31,197 nucleotides of DNA from Holdemanella porci (lineage in GTDB: Bacteria > Bacillota_I > Bacilli_A > Erysipelotrichales > Erysipelotrichaceae). Position numbers and translations under genes: made by a program. Below the pieces are notes generated by a model, which worked only from the letters and a program-made list of their open reading frames with translations, was not told where the DNA came from and did no database searches. Location: positions 1 to 31,197 of the forward strand of contig NZ_JAHQVB010000023.1 in NCBI RefSeq assembly GCF_019052655.1, in the 5' to 3' direction. Of this stretch, positions 1 to 7,084 are shown in pieces; within the stretch, counting starts at the first letter, position 1, and every line of letters starts with the position of its first letter.

Positions 1-528
1 GTTCTGTTCTAGCAAAAATTCATATGGTAACAAAACTAGACAAGACAGACTTTGCAAAGAGGTTATGTTCTGTTCTAGCAAAAATTCATATGGTAACAAA
101 ACTCAAGTTACTGAGCTATTCAAAGAAATTAAGTTCTGTTCTAGCAAAAATTCATATGGTAACAAAACATCCTTTCAATTTGTTTTTTGGCTTGTGTAGT
201 TCTGTTCTAGCAAAAATTCATATGGTAACAAAACGCGCAGATTCGGGATATACCACAAACGCCCGTTCTGTTCTAGCAAAAATTCATATGGTAACAAAAC
301 TAGACAAGACAGACTTTGCAAAGAGGTTATGTTCTGTTCTAGCAAAAATTCATATGGTAACAAAACTCAAGTTACTGAGCTATTCAAAGAAATTAAGTTC
401 TGTTCTAGCAAAAATTCATATGGTAACAAAACATCCTTTCAATTTGTTTTTTGGCTTGTGTAGTTCTGTTCTAGCAAAAATTCATATGGTAACAAAACGC
501 GCAGATTCGGGATATACCACAAACGCCC
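1..528. repeat. Exact 264-bp tandem duplication of four spacer-repeat units
   Basis: Positions 1-264 and 265-528 are identical: four spacers (starting TAGACAAGAC, TCAAGTTACT, ATCCTTTCAA and GCGCAGATTC) recur in the same order with their repeats. The duplicated block is in the leader-distal, older part of the array. Independent re-acquisition of four spacers in the same order is implausible, so this is a segmental duplication by recombination or slippage between repeats, or an assembly artefact at a contig end. Confidence 0.95.
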
Positions 529-894
529 GTTCTGTTCTAGCAAAAATTCATATGGTAACAAAACTAGGTTTAACTGTCATATTTTTCTCCTTTCGTTCTG
601 TTCTAGCAAAAATTCATATGGTAACAAAACCCGCATCCGTAGGCACTTCCCCACCACTTAGTTCTGTTCTAGCAAAAATTCATATGGTAACAAAACTTAA
701 TGGAATTGATTCGCCTTCTGCTACATGTTCTGTTCTAGCAAAAATTCATATGGTAACAAAACGTATACAAATCACATCCCACCGTCGAAAGTGTTCTGTT
801 CTAGCAAAAATTCATATGGTAACAAAACTGCCTAACTTAAAATGCATAACTCTTGACTGTTCTGTTCTAGCAAAAATTCATATGGTAACAAAAC
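1..894 (-). CRISPR. Type II-A CRISPR array, 14 repeats, open at left edge
   Basis: Fourteen identical 36-bp repeats (on + they begin GTTCTGTTCTAGCAAAAATT and end GGTAACAAAAC) alternate with 30-bp spacers in a strict 66-bp period, at 1, 67, 133 and so on to 859. The crRNA strand is minus: there the repeat starts GTTTTGTTACC, as II-A repeats do, the tracrRNA anti-repeat matches that orientation, and csn2 plus the leader lie on the 859-894 side. The newest spacers are therefore near 829-858 and the oldest at the left edge. The window begins exactly at a repeat, so the array is probably truncated by a contig or window boundary. All 13 complete spacers are exactly 30 nt. No repeat decay is seen at the left end, which also suggests that the true trailer end is missing. 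Confidence 0.98.
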
Positions 895-938
895 CTCAAA
901 AATATGGTAGCACATTTTTGAATGTAATAGAATACTAA
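895..938 (-). promoter_or_regulatory. CRISPR leader
   Basis: Only 44 bp separate the csn2 stop from the first repeat. Read on minus, the leader ends ATATTTTTGAG flush against the repeat. This resembles the ATTTGAG leader-end motif known to anchor spacer integration in type II-A systems. I could not identify a convincing crRNA promoter in these 44 bp; functional leader and promoter elements may extend into the 3' end of csn2. Confidence 0.6.
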
Positions 939-1811
939 TTATTTAATTGATAAATGATCTAGTTCTTGATAAATATCATGTGTTTTATGAGTGTATATTT
1001 GTTGTAAATAATTAATTGTCATTTGTTCTACCTCCTGTAATGTATATGTTTGAAGTGATTTTTGTGATAGATCGTAATAAATTTGTTCCATGTCTGCTAA
1101 ATCTATTATTTTATCTTGCAATAAAGCTGTATTTTGTACATTCATTAAATCGTTGTAATAATTTGTAAAAATCATTAATATGACATTCTCAATTTTATTG
1201 ATTTTCTGAAGAATTTTATCACTTAAATTATCTAGTTTGCCAAAAACAAAGATATTATCATATTTTGAATTATGATTGGAAATATATTCAACTAAATCCA
1301 ATTGAAACAAAATCAATTCATCTCTCGTTAGATCAAATTCATCTTTTTGTAATTCGTCTTCATAATATGGTGACAACATTTTTATCAATTGCTTATAATT
1401 AGCTCCATTAAACATAATTTTAAGCGTTGATTCATCATTGACTTCTTCTGATAATGAATTCAACAATATGTCAATTGTACTGATAGTATCAAAATAATCT
1501 TGATTCTGAAGTTTAATTTCCAAATACTTTAACATCAATGACTTTGTAGTGAGCTTTTTATCCTCATTAAGAGAGTACATTTCTGATATTTCTATAAACA
1601 TATTATTTTTAAGTTCTATCTCTTTTTCGTTTATAAGCATTTTCGTACTAATATTATTTTCTGTTCTATTTTCACTTTTATCTTTTGAAGTAAACAATCG
1701 AATTGCTTGTAGCAATGTATAATTCGTACTTGAATCTGAAATTATATATTTCACATGATTCATTTGAAGATTCCATTTATTTGTTCCATTTTTTATAGTC
1801 AATAGATTCAT
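939..1811 (-). CDS. csn2: Csn2-like type II-A adaptation protein
   Basis: Predicted 290-aa protein, last gene of the cas operon, lying between cas2 and the array where csn2 sits in type II-A loci. Csn2 forms DNA-end-binding ring tetramers that work with Cas1-Cas2 and Cas9 in spacer capture. Assignment rests mainly on position plus general character: acidic, helical, with a beta-rich N-terminus (LLTIKNGTNKWNL...) and a C-terminal stretch KYDNIFVFGKLDNLSDK resembling the Csn2 core segment. At 290 aa it is longer than the short ~220-aa Csn2a and shorter than the ~350-aa form found with St1Cas9, so it probably belongs to one of the less studied Csn2 subfamilies. Its start overlaps the cas2 stop by 4 nt (ATGA), implying translational coupling. 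Confidence 0.75.
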   Translation of the reverse strand: MNLLTIKNGTNKWNLQMNHVKYIISDSSTNYTLLQAIRLFTSKDKSENRTENNISTKMLINEKEIELKNNMFIEISEMYSLNEDKKLTTKSLMLKYLEIKLQNQDYFDTISTIDILLNSLSEEVNDESTLKIMFNGANYKQLIKMLSPYYEDELQKDEFDLTRDELILFQLDLVEYISNHNSKYDNIFVFGKLDNLSDKILQKINKIENVILMIFTNYYNDLMNVQNTALLQDKIIDLADMEQIYYDLSQKSLQTYTLQEVEQMTINYLQQIYTHKTHDIYQELDHLSIK

Positions 1812-2131
1812 AATTTTATAAATGCATCGCTATTCACAACTTGTTCTTGATTTGATTTACCACCAACTATTATTTCAATCTTTGCGTATTGTTTTTCTGT
1901 AACCAATAGAATTCGTATTTGTCCCTTTTGAGGAACGTTTCTTTGCAAAATACTCACATGTTTTACTGCTGCTTCACGATTTGCAAATATTTTACAATAC
2001 ACCGAATACTGCATCATAATATATCCATTTTTAATTAGATATTTTCTAAATGTTGCATAAATTCTTCTATCTTCTTTAGATACCACGGGTAAATCAAAAA
2101 ATAATATTAATCGCATAAAATCATATATCAT
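1808..2131 (-). CDS. cas2: CRISPR-associated protein Cas2
   Basis: 107-aa ferredoxin-fold protein of the Cas1-Cas2 integrase complex. The first beta strand MRLILFFDLP carries the conserved Asp of Cas2 (D13 from the annotated start), followed by a helix rich in basic residues (KEDRRIYATFRKYLIKNG) and the second strand YSVYCKIF. Length is normal for the family. It overlaps the 3' end of cas1 by 11 nt and csn2 by 4 nt. An alternative start at Met6 (MRLILFF) would match the usual Cas2 N-terminus; the upstream Met is kept only because it is the longest reading. Confidence 0.95.
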   Translation of the reverse strand: MIYDFMRLILFFDLPVVSKEDRRIYATFRKYLIKNGYIMMQYSVYCKIFANREAAVKHVSILQRNVPQKGQIRILLVTEKQYAKIEIIVGGKSNQEQVVNSDAFIKL

Positions 2132-3014
2132 ATATTACTGGTAATGGATACAAAATGGAATCTGCTTCACCATCTAAATAATTAAATATAGAATCTAGAT
2201 AAAAACTAATTGCATTTGCTATTGTTTGTTTTCTTCCATCAATCATAATTTTCTTGTTTGTCAATTGTATTAAAGCTTCTCTATGAGATTGTTTAAAAAT
2301 AATATCATCCGTCATATTGTTATAAACATAATGATCCACTATTGGTCTAAATACTTCTATAATATCATCACTCAAGTTAAACATATTTTGTTTTCCCTTA
2401 TGAAAAATACCTATGTTAGCAATATAGCCCTTTGCTACAATAATTGATGTAATCAGTGATCTAAATATAGCATAACCATAATTTAATCCAGCATTTATCA
2501 CATCTTCTTCAAATCGAACAAAATCATGACCAAAAAGTTCTCTAAAATACATCTTCGCAGCCAAGCCTTCTCTGTTTGTTTTATCACCAGAAACAACACT
2601 ATCTACAAATTCATACAGCTTCTTTTCCACTTCAAAATCTTTATTATTGACCTTCAATATTTCTATTTGATTTAAAATCTTCATTTTCACAATCATTGCA
2701 TGTAAATCTTCTTTACGTTTTGAATCCCAACAAATCTGTTTTGAAATATTTCCACTACTTGAAAAATGTCCATTCATCGGCAATATATAACTTTTTGGTA
2801 AATGATCCACTCCACAAATAATGGTACACACATTATTATCTGTTAATTTATTAATTAAAGGTACACTCAAATTAGACTGATAATTATCAATCACTAGAAT
2901 TTGAATATCTGAAACCGGAATCAATAAAGTGTCATTTTTAATTTCCACTTTCAAATTATCTAAATACAGTCTCAAATACTCACATTTTTCAATATATATA
3001 ACTCTATAGCCCAT
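2121..3014 (-). CDS. cas1: CRISPR-associated integrase Cas1
   Basis: 297-aa Cas1 of the II-A type, the catalytic subunit that inserts new spacers at the leader-repeat junction. The N-terminal beta domain (about 1-85) is followed by the helical catalytic domain. The metal-binding triad is readable: E149 in REGLAAKMYF, H205 in IGIFHKGKQN and E220 in LSDDIIEVFRP. Length is typical. The gene starts just after the tracrRNA terminator (3024-3046), so transcription of cas1-cas2-csn2 needs readthrough or antitermination from cas9, or an unseen internal promoter; the Cas1 start codon lies only about 10 nt downstream of the terminator U-tract. Confidence 0.97.
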   Translation of the reverse strand: MGYRVIYIEKCEYLRLYLDNLKVEIKNDTLLIPVSDIQILVIDNYQSNLSVPLINKLTDNNVCTIICGVDHLPKSYILPMNGHFSSSGNISKQICWDSKRKEDLHAMIVKMKILNQIEILKVNNKDFEVEKKLYEFVDSVVSGDKTNREGLAAKMYFRELFGHDFVRFEEDVINAGLNYGYAIFRSLITSIIVAKGYIANIGIFHKGKQNMFNLSDDIIEVFRPIVDHYVYNNMTDDIIFKQSHREALIQLTNKKIMIDGRKQTIANAISFYLDSIFNYLDGEADSILYPLPVIYDI

Positions 3015-3022
3015 AAAAAGGG

Positions 3023-3046
3023 TAAAAGAAAAGGCTCCGAAGAGCC
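3023..3046 (-). terminator. Intrinsic terminator of tracrRNA
   Basis: On minus GGCTC-TTCG-GAGCC followed by TTTTCTTTTA. The loop is a C(UUCG)G tetraloop, an exceptionally stable closing. It lies between cas9 and cas1 and could attenuate expression of the adaptation genes. Confidence 0.9.
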
Positions 3047-3104
3047 GAATCCGGGATAAACCCTTGTTTTGTTAGGTCATAAAAATTTTTGCTAGAATAT
3101 AACC
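3023..3104 (-). ncRNA. tracrRNA
   Basis: Read on minus, 3103-3066 is the anti-repeat: it begins GTTATATTCTAGCAAAAATT and ends CCTAACAAAAC. It pairs with the crRNA repeat over 9 bp at the lower stem (repeat GTTTTGTTA) and 13 bp in the upper stem (ATTTTTGCTAGAA), separated by an unpaired bulge, the usual Cas9 duplex plan. Downstream comes a short nexus hairpin GGG-TTTAT-CCC (3063-3053) and then a terminator hairpin. TSS near 3104 is inferred from the promoter, giving an RNA of about 80 nt. It lies between cas9 and cas1 on the same strand as the operon. Processing by RNase III is expected from the family, not shown by sequence. Confidence 0.93.
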
Positions 3105-3110
3105 GCCTTC

Positions 3111-3139
3111 AGTATACTCTATTTAAATTCCAATTTCAA
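3111..3139 (-). promoter_or_regulatory. tracrRNA promoter inside cas9 3' end
   Basis: On minus: -35 TTGAAA (3139-3134), 17-nt spacer, -10 TATACT (3116-3111), 7 nt before the inferred start at about 3104. The -35 box overlaps the last cas9 codons (the Leu-Glu-Phe stretch) and the spacer contains the cas9 stop codon, so promoter and coding sequence share bases. Confidence 0.85.
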
Positions 3140-6100
3140 CTTATTATCCTTCACTTCGTATAGATTTCCCAATACATCTGTAGCATATTTTCTTATATCT
3201 TTTGCTGTAGTTAGTACTTTTTGTTGTCTTTTTTTATATGCAAAAATCGGATATAAATTAACTACATTTGTTTTATCGTTACCAGTTAATGCAAACAACA
3301 AAATTTCTGGATTTACTCCGTCGTGAAGTATTTTTTTATCCGGTACCTCATCATACACATCGTAAAAATATGGTTGTCCTTGCTCTTTCACAACACCTAA
3401 AAGCTCATCCCTATGCATAGAAAATAGGAATTTATCTGTACTTTTAATTCTCTTCTTTTCTTTTTCACCATCGTACCATTTTCTATCAATTACATATGTA
3501 CCTTTTGTTCTATTGAAAGATACATCTTTGAAATATATTGTTACAAATCTAAACTTTCCGTCTGCACACTTATAAAAATCTGTTCTATATGTCTTAATTT
3601 GTTTTAGAATAACTTTTTTATTATTTGTATGATAATTTGAAGAAATATCTAAATGATTACCAAGAACTTCACTTTCAAATTTCATTGTCACAATTTCAGG
3701 ACCATTTCCCTTCTTAGAATATTTACGTATAGACCCATTTTCTTCTTTATATTTAGTTAATGGATTTTCCCCAACTAAAGTAATAATTTCTTTATCTTTT
3801 TTCTTAGTTACTTTATACATTTTTGAATCCGATTTAAACTGTTCGTAATGATATTTCACAATGTCTCTAATTAAATCGAATGTCTGTGGATCATGCTTTG
3901 ACATTAAATATTTTGTGTCATTTCCATTTAAAATATCTTCTACAAGCCGTTTATCTTTTGAATCGTAAATATTAGGAATTCTTTCAATCAAGTAATCCGT
4001 TCCATCTACGTTTCTTGTACTATAGATAGTTTCATCTGCAATCTGACGATTTGGTTTTGTATTCACCTTGTGAGAAATTTTAATTGGATTAAAATGCATA
4101 TTTTCTTTGTCAATCACACGATTGTAATACTGATTACTTTCTTGATATAACGTTTTCAAATTCACAATATATTGAATATATCTTTCATCAAAGAATACCT
4201 TATCATCAGGAATTGTAATAATTTCTCCCGTTTCTTCATTATATAAATCATTGAAATCATGTTCTTGTTTTGCAAGGTATCCATTTAATAGATTCATTTT
4301 CTTTACAGAAGCCACAATCAGTGCATCCACTGCATGGTGCAAATAATCTTCATCACGATCTTTTTCTAAATGGATTTTCTTTCTAAACAAATCCGTAACT
4401 CGGCCATTGATAGTATGAACTTTTGTATTAATCTCATTATCTTTAAAATAGTCTGATAACGTATTTAAAACAACACGGCAAGCATAACTTGTATCTACTA
4501 GATTTCGATTAATAAATTTTTTAGCCACTTCTTCCTTAGTGATATTTTCTTCATTTAATAAATTCAACTTCTTTTTGTATGGAATGTTATCGTTAGAAAG
4601 AACATTTTTCTTAAATTCTGAATAACTACATCCCATTCCATTAAATTTATTAGCTGCATATGCCATAAAAGGAGTCAAATTACCTTTCACTTGATTTTCT
4701 GAATGTAATGCTAAAACTTTATTATTTTGAGAATCATCTAATGATATAGAGATTGGGATAATATGATCAATTTCAGTATACTTTGAATCTTTAATGACTC
4801 GATTTAAATCTAAAGGTTCAAAAGTATATGCACTCTTGCCTCCTTGTTGCAAATATAAACTAATTTTCATTCTTGTTTTTCCATTAATTTTTGTTGGATC
4901 ATACCCCTTTTCATTCAAAAGTTTATCCATTTCTTTAGATCCATTCTCTCGATTTTTTTGGTAGTTACTAATTCTCTTTTTCTTTTCATCTGAATTCTTA
5001 TCACGAGTCATCTCAACAACAATGGAATCGAATTCTCCATATTTCTTTCTCAATGCATTTACAACTTTAAAAGTTTCATTCTGCGCTCTTTTTGCCACTG
5101 GAGATAAAATAGCTTCTGGGTCTGATTCAATGTTCTTTTTTCCTTTATGAGAAACACGATTCTTGTCAAACAACTTCAATTCATGTAACAGCTGCATTTG
5201 ATTCATTTCAGATTCAAACAATTCTTTATTTAATAATTTCAATGCTTTAAAAGATAATGAATGATAGCCTGTTATTCCTGTTGTATTTGCTAAAGTATCT
5301 ACCACTGAATCAGAAAGTCTATACTCCAAATGATACAAGTAATCTTTTCTTTCTTGTATACCCTTTTTATTCGTAAGAATTTCAATAATTCTATCTAGCA
5401 TTTCATAATCATTTAATGAAATTGAATATCCTTCTTTTTCTAAAATTGATTTAATTTTCTTATATCCCTTGAACTCAGTAAAAATAGCCTTCTGATTTTT
5501 GTCTATACGATAGCCTTTAATATCAACTTCATCCACATTTAATTCTTTTGCCAATTGACGTAAAGTAATATTCCCTTTCTGACTAACTATAGTTAAAATT
5601 CCCTTCTTCTCCTCTGGACATAACTTATTACCATCTACTGTTAAATTATTCATATCATTTAAGAAATTAAACAAGTCTGCTGTTACCGCCATTTTAGGAG
5701 CTCTTAGTTCATCTGGAAATACGCTACATTTCCCACGCATTTTTTCAATCAAATCTATTTCTTTAATTTGCCCATCAACTTCTATAAATCGTCCATATGG
5801 TGTCGGTGATTTTTCACTTCCAGGCCCCTCATAATAAGCTCTTCTACGCGCAACTATATCAATAATCTTATTAATAAATTGTTCATCCAATTCTTGATGA
5901 TGTAATATCTCATTCAATTCGTTTACATAATCCTTTGTAGAAAAATTATTTTCATGCCCACGAATATGATTCTTATCATTTAAATTATCCAATTGAATTT
6001 GGCAAATAAATTTTCCTTGTTTAATTAACTGCTCATTATGTTGCAAAGTAGCCTTTAAACTCAATTCGTCGTCACTCTTTTTTGCATCTTCTTCTACAGT

Positions 6101-6460
6101 TTCAATAACACTACCTCTATGTTTTGTTATATGTAAAATAGCTGCCGTTAATTCATCATTTGTTAGTTTTTCACTTAAACCTTTACAACGCAATTCATAT
6201 ACATTCTGCAAAGGATGATAGTCATTTGACATTATACCGTTTTCCTTCAACAATTTTTGCATGTCCATAACTCGAGTATGACGTCTTGAAGTCAAACGTC
6301 TACGACTTCTAGCGTCTCTACGTTTCCCATTATCTTCTGCTGTGCCTTCTTTAAACAAACGCACTCCATAGTCTACAAATTTACCTGTTTCAAGATCTAT
6401 AATTCCATACCCGCAGCTACTAATTCCTATGTCTAAACCTAATACATACTTATTATCCAT
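3119..6460 (-). CDS. cas9: Type II-A CRISPR endonuclease Cas9 (1113 aa)
   Basis: RNA-guided double-strand DNA nuclease. The start is placed at the ATG giving MDNKYVLGLDIG because a GGAGGG lies 7 nt upstream; a Met 5 codons earlier overlaps that Shine-Dalgarno. With this start the RuvC-I aspartate is D10, as in other Cas9s. Other parts in order: Arg-rich bridge helix about 45-65 (GKRRDARSRRRLTSRRHTR), REC lobe, RuvC-II E483 (IVVEMTRD), HNH with D565-H566 (EIDHIIP), RuvC-III H709 and D712 (HHAVDALIVA), then WED/PAM-interacting region to the C-terminus. The segment YYEGPGSEKSPTPYGR (about 209-224) and the size place it with compact Cas9s such as St1Cas9 and SaCas9. All catalytic residues are intact. 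PAM cannot be inferred from this sequence alone. Confidence 0.98.
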   Translation of the reverse strand: MDNKYVLGLDIGISSCGYGIIDLETGKFVDYGVRLFKEGTAEDNGKRRDARSRRRLTSRRHTRVMDMQKLLKENGIMSNDYHPLQNVYELRCKGLSEKLTNDELTAAILHITKHRGSVIETVEEDAKKSDDELSLKATLQHNEQLIKQGKFICQIQLDNLNDKNHIRGHENNFSTKDYVNELNEILHHQELDEQFINKIIDIVARRRAYYEGPGSEKSPTPYGRFIEVDGQIKEIDLIEKMRGKCSVFPDELRAPKMAVTADLFNFLNDMNNLTVDGNKLCPEEKKGILTIVSQKGNITLRQLAKELNVDEVDIKGYRIDKNQKAIFTEFKGYKKIKSILEKEGYSISLNDYEMLDRIIEILTNKKGIQERKDYLYHLEYRLSDSVVDTLANTTGITGYHSLSFKALKLLNKELFESEMNQMQLLHELKLFDKNRVSHKGKKNIESDPEAILSPVAKRAQNETFKVVNALRKKYGEFDSIVVEMTRDKNSDEKKKRISNYQKNRENGSKEMDKLLNEKGYDPTKINGKTRMKISLYLQQGGKSAYTFEPLDLNRVIKDSKYTEIDHIIPISISLDDSQNNKVLALHSENQVKGNLTPFMAYAANKFNGMGCSYSEFKKNVLSNDNIPYKKKLNLLNEENITKEEVAKKFINRNLVDTSYACRVVLNTLSDYFKDNEINTKVHTINGRVTDLFRKKIHLEKDRDEDYLHHAVDALIVASVKKMNLLNGYLAKQEHDFNDLYNEETGEIITIPDDKVFFDERYIQYIVNLKTLYQESNQYYNRVIDKENMHFNPIKISHKVNTKPNRQIADETIYSTRNVDGTDYLIERIPNIYDSKDKRLVEDILNGNDTKYLMSKHDPQTFDLIRDIVKYHYEQFKSDSKMYKVTKKKDKEIITLVGENPLTKYKEENGSIRKYSKKGNGPEIVTMKFESEVLGNHLDISSNYHTNNKKVILKQIKTYRTDFYKCADGKFRFVTIYFKDVSFNRTKGTYVIDRKWYDGEKEKKRIKSTDKFLFSMHRDELLGVVKEQGQPYFYDVYDEVPDKKILHDGVNPEILLFALTGNDKTNVVNLYPIFAYKKRQQKVLTTAKDIRKYATDVLGNLYEVKDNKLKLEFK

Positions 6461-6495
6461 TGTAACGCCCTCCATAAAGTAATTATGTTATATGC

Positions 6496-6504
6496 ATTAT
6501 ACCA
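6496..6504 (-). promoter_or_regulatory. cas operon promoter, extended -10
   Basis: On minus TGGTATAAT (6504-6496), a perfect -10 hexamer with the extended TGn motif, about 36 nt before the cas9 start. No good -35 is seen at 16-18 nt spacing, as is usual for extended -10 promoters. Confidence 0.7.
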
Positions 6505-6540
6505 CTTGTGTAAGCCGTTTCCTATAAATTTCTATATAAA

Positions 6541-6567
6541 AACAAAAATGTATGCTCTCAGCATACA
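6541..6567 (-). terminator. Intrinsic terminator upstream of cas operon
   Basis: On minus TGTATGCT-GAG-AGCATACA followed by TTTTTGTTTTTAT. It would stop minus-strand transcription entering from the 7370-7840 gene or the antisense RNAs, insulating the cas promoter. Confidence 0.8.
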
Positions 6568-6707
6568 CTTTATATAAAGTAGATTTTATATATGTAAGTT
6601 ATATTTTGACTTTACATCACAAAAGACATTATTCGACATCTTCATAGGTTAATTTTAATTTTTTTCAAGAAGTTTTGAGAGTTAATGTCTTTTTCAGATT
6701 GGACCTT

Positions 6708-6713
6708 TAGAAT
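6708..6713 (+). promoter_or_regulatory. -10 of toxin mRNA, copy 1
   Basis: TAGAAT at the place where copy 2 has a perfect TATAAT. Start of transcription is expected near 6721, exactly at the beginning of the 5' pairing arm. No convincing -35 is seen. Confidence 0.5.
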
Positions 6714-6721
6714 AGATATTG

Positions 6722-6959
6722 CTACTAGATATGGCAGGTGGTTTCCTCTGGATAAATCCTTGAGACTTTCGATCCCCGGGATGGAGGAATAGGCGTATGC
6801 AAATTCAAGTTAATATTGATATAACTATTGTCTTAATAGCTATTTTACAACTCATACGAGTCATCATTATTATTCATGAAGAAAATAAAAAGCGCTAACC
6901 ACCTCTCACAAAGGATTTAGCGCTCTTGCAATATCCAGAGTGACCACCATATCTAGTAG
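6722..6959 (+). repeat. Long inverted arms enclosing toxin gene, copy 1 (mRNA fold-back)
   Basis: The 5' arm (6722-6754) can pair with the 3' arm (6932-6959) in three blocks: CTACTAGATAT with ATATCTAGTAG (11 bp), GGTGGT with ACCACC (6 bp), CTCTGGATA with TATCCAGAG (9 bp), separated by small bulges. In an RNA starting near 6721 this would close the molecule end to end. Within the 5' arm TTCCTC (6743-6748 region) is also complementary to GAGGAA of the toxin Shine-Dalgarno, so alternative pairings could control translation. Confidence 0.75.
6797..6898 (+). CDS. 33-aa hydrophobic peptide, putative type I toxin (copy 1)
   Basis: The predicted peptide begins MQIQVNIDITIVLIAILQ, continues with an Ile-rich stretch around one Arg (LIRVIIIIH) and ends in a charged tail EENKKR. 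This is a single transmembrane span (about residues 7-26) with a charged C-terminus, the layout of small membrane toxins such as Fst, TxpA or BsrG; I do not recognise it as a member of any named family. GGAGGA (6783-6788) lies 8 nt before the ATG. The SD itself lies inside a 3-codon mini-ORF ATG-GAG-GAA-TAG. The stop codon is in the stem of the antisense terminator hairpin. Copy 2 encodes the identical peptide with three synonymous codon differences, which argues strongly that it is translated and selected. Toxicity is inference. Confidence 0.8.
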   Translation: MQIQVNIDITIVLIAILQLIRVIIIIHEENKKR

Positions 6960-6969
6960 TCTTTTCTGT
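6884..6969 (-). ncRNA. Antisense RNA, putative antitoxin (copy 1)
   Basis: Inferred from a near-consensus promoter and a terminator on minus. The RNA would start near 6969, run through AGACTACTAGATATGGTGG, overlap the toxin 3' UTR and last codons, and end at hairpin AGCGCTAA...TTAGCGCT (6924-6891) followed by TTTTTATTTT. Length is about 85 nt. Its 5' segment has nearly the same sequence as the toxin mRNA 5' arm, so both compete for the same 3' arm of the toxin mRNA. A 3'-overlapping antisense is the arrangement of txpA/ratA and bsrG/SR4 in Bacillus. Confidence 0.75.
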
Positions 6970-6975
6970 ATTTGT

Positions 6976-7004
6976 ATTATAACGAGAAAGATGTTAAATA
7001 TCAA
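6976..7004 (-). promoter_or_regulatory. Antisense RNA promoter, copy 1
   Basis: On minus: -35 TTGATA (7004-6999), 17-nt spacer, -10 TATAAT (6981-6976). This is a clearly stronger promoter than that of the toxin, as expected for an antitoxin RNA. Confidence 0.85.
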
Positions 7005-7070
7005 CTTACCGATTTACACATGTATTTTAAAAAAATTTTGAGGTTTAATGTCTTTTTCACATTGGACCTT

Positions 7071-7076
7071 TATAAT
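7071..7076 (+). promoter_or_regulatory. -10 of toxin mRNA, copy 2
   Basis: Perfect TATAAT, 8 nt before the G at 7084 that starts the 5' arm GCTACTAGATATGG. Upstream no clear -35. Copy 1 has TAGAAT here, so the two copies may differ in strength. Confidence 0.6.
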
Positions 7077-7084
7077 TGAAATTG

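Noticed and set aside
24..938. 304-aa open frame across the CRISPR array
   Set aside because: Repeat plus spacer is 66 bp, a multiple of three, and the repeat has no stop in this frame, so a repetitive open frame arises by arithmetic; it has no independent coding evidence.
6567..6580. Palindrome ACTTTATATAAAGT next to the terminator upstream of cas9
   Set aside because: Pure A/T-rich 14-mer in an AT-rich intergenic region; expected often by chance and not conserved in the second module copy.
6886..6969. Antisense RNA as a CRISPR-repeat-derived (CreA-like) guide for Cas9
   Set aside because: Only a short ATATGGT match to the CRISPR repeat is present; there is no repeat-like handle able to pair with the tracrRNA.
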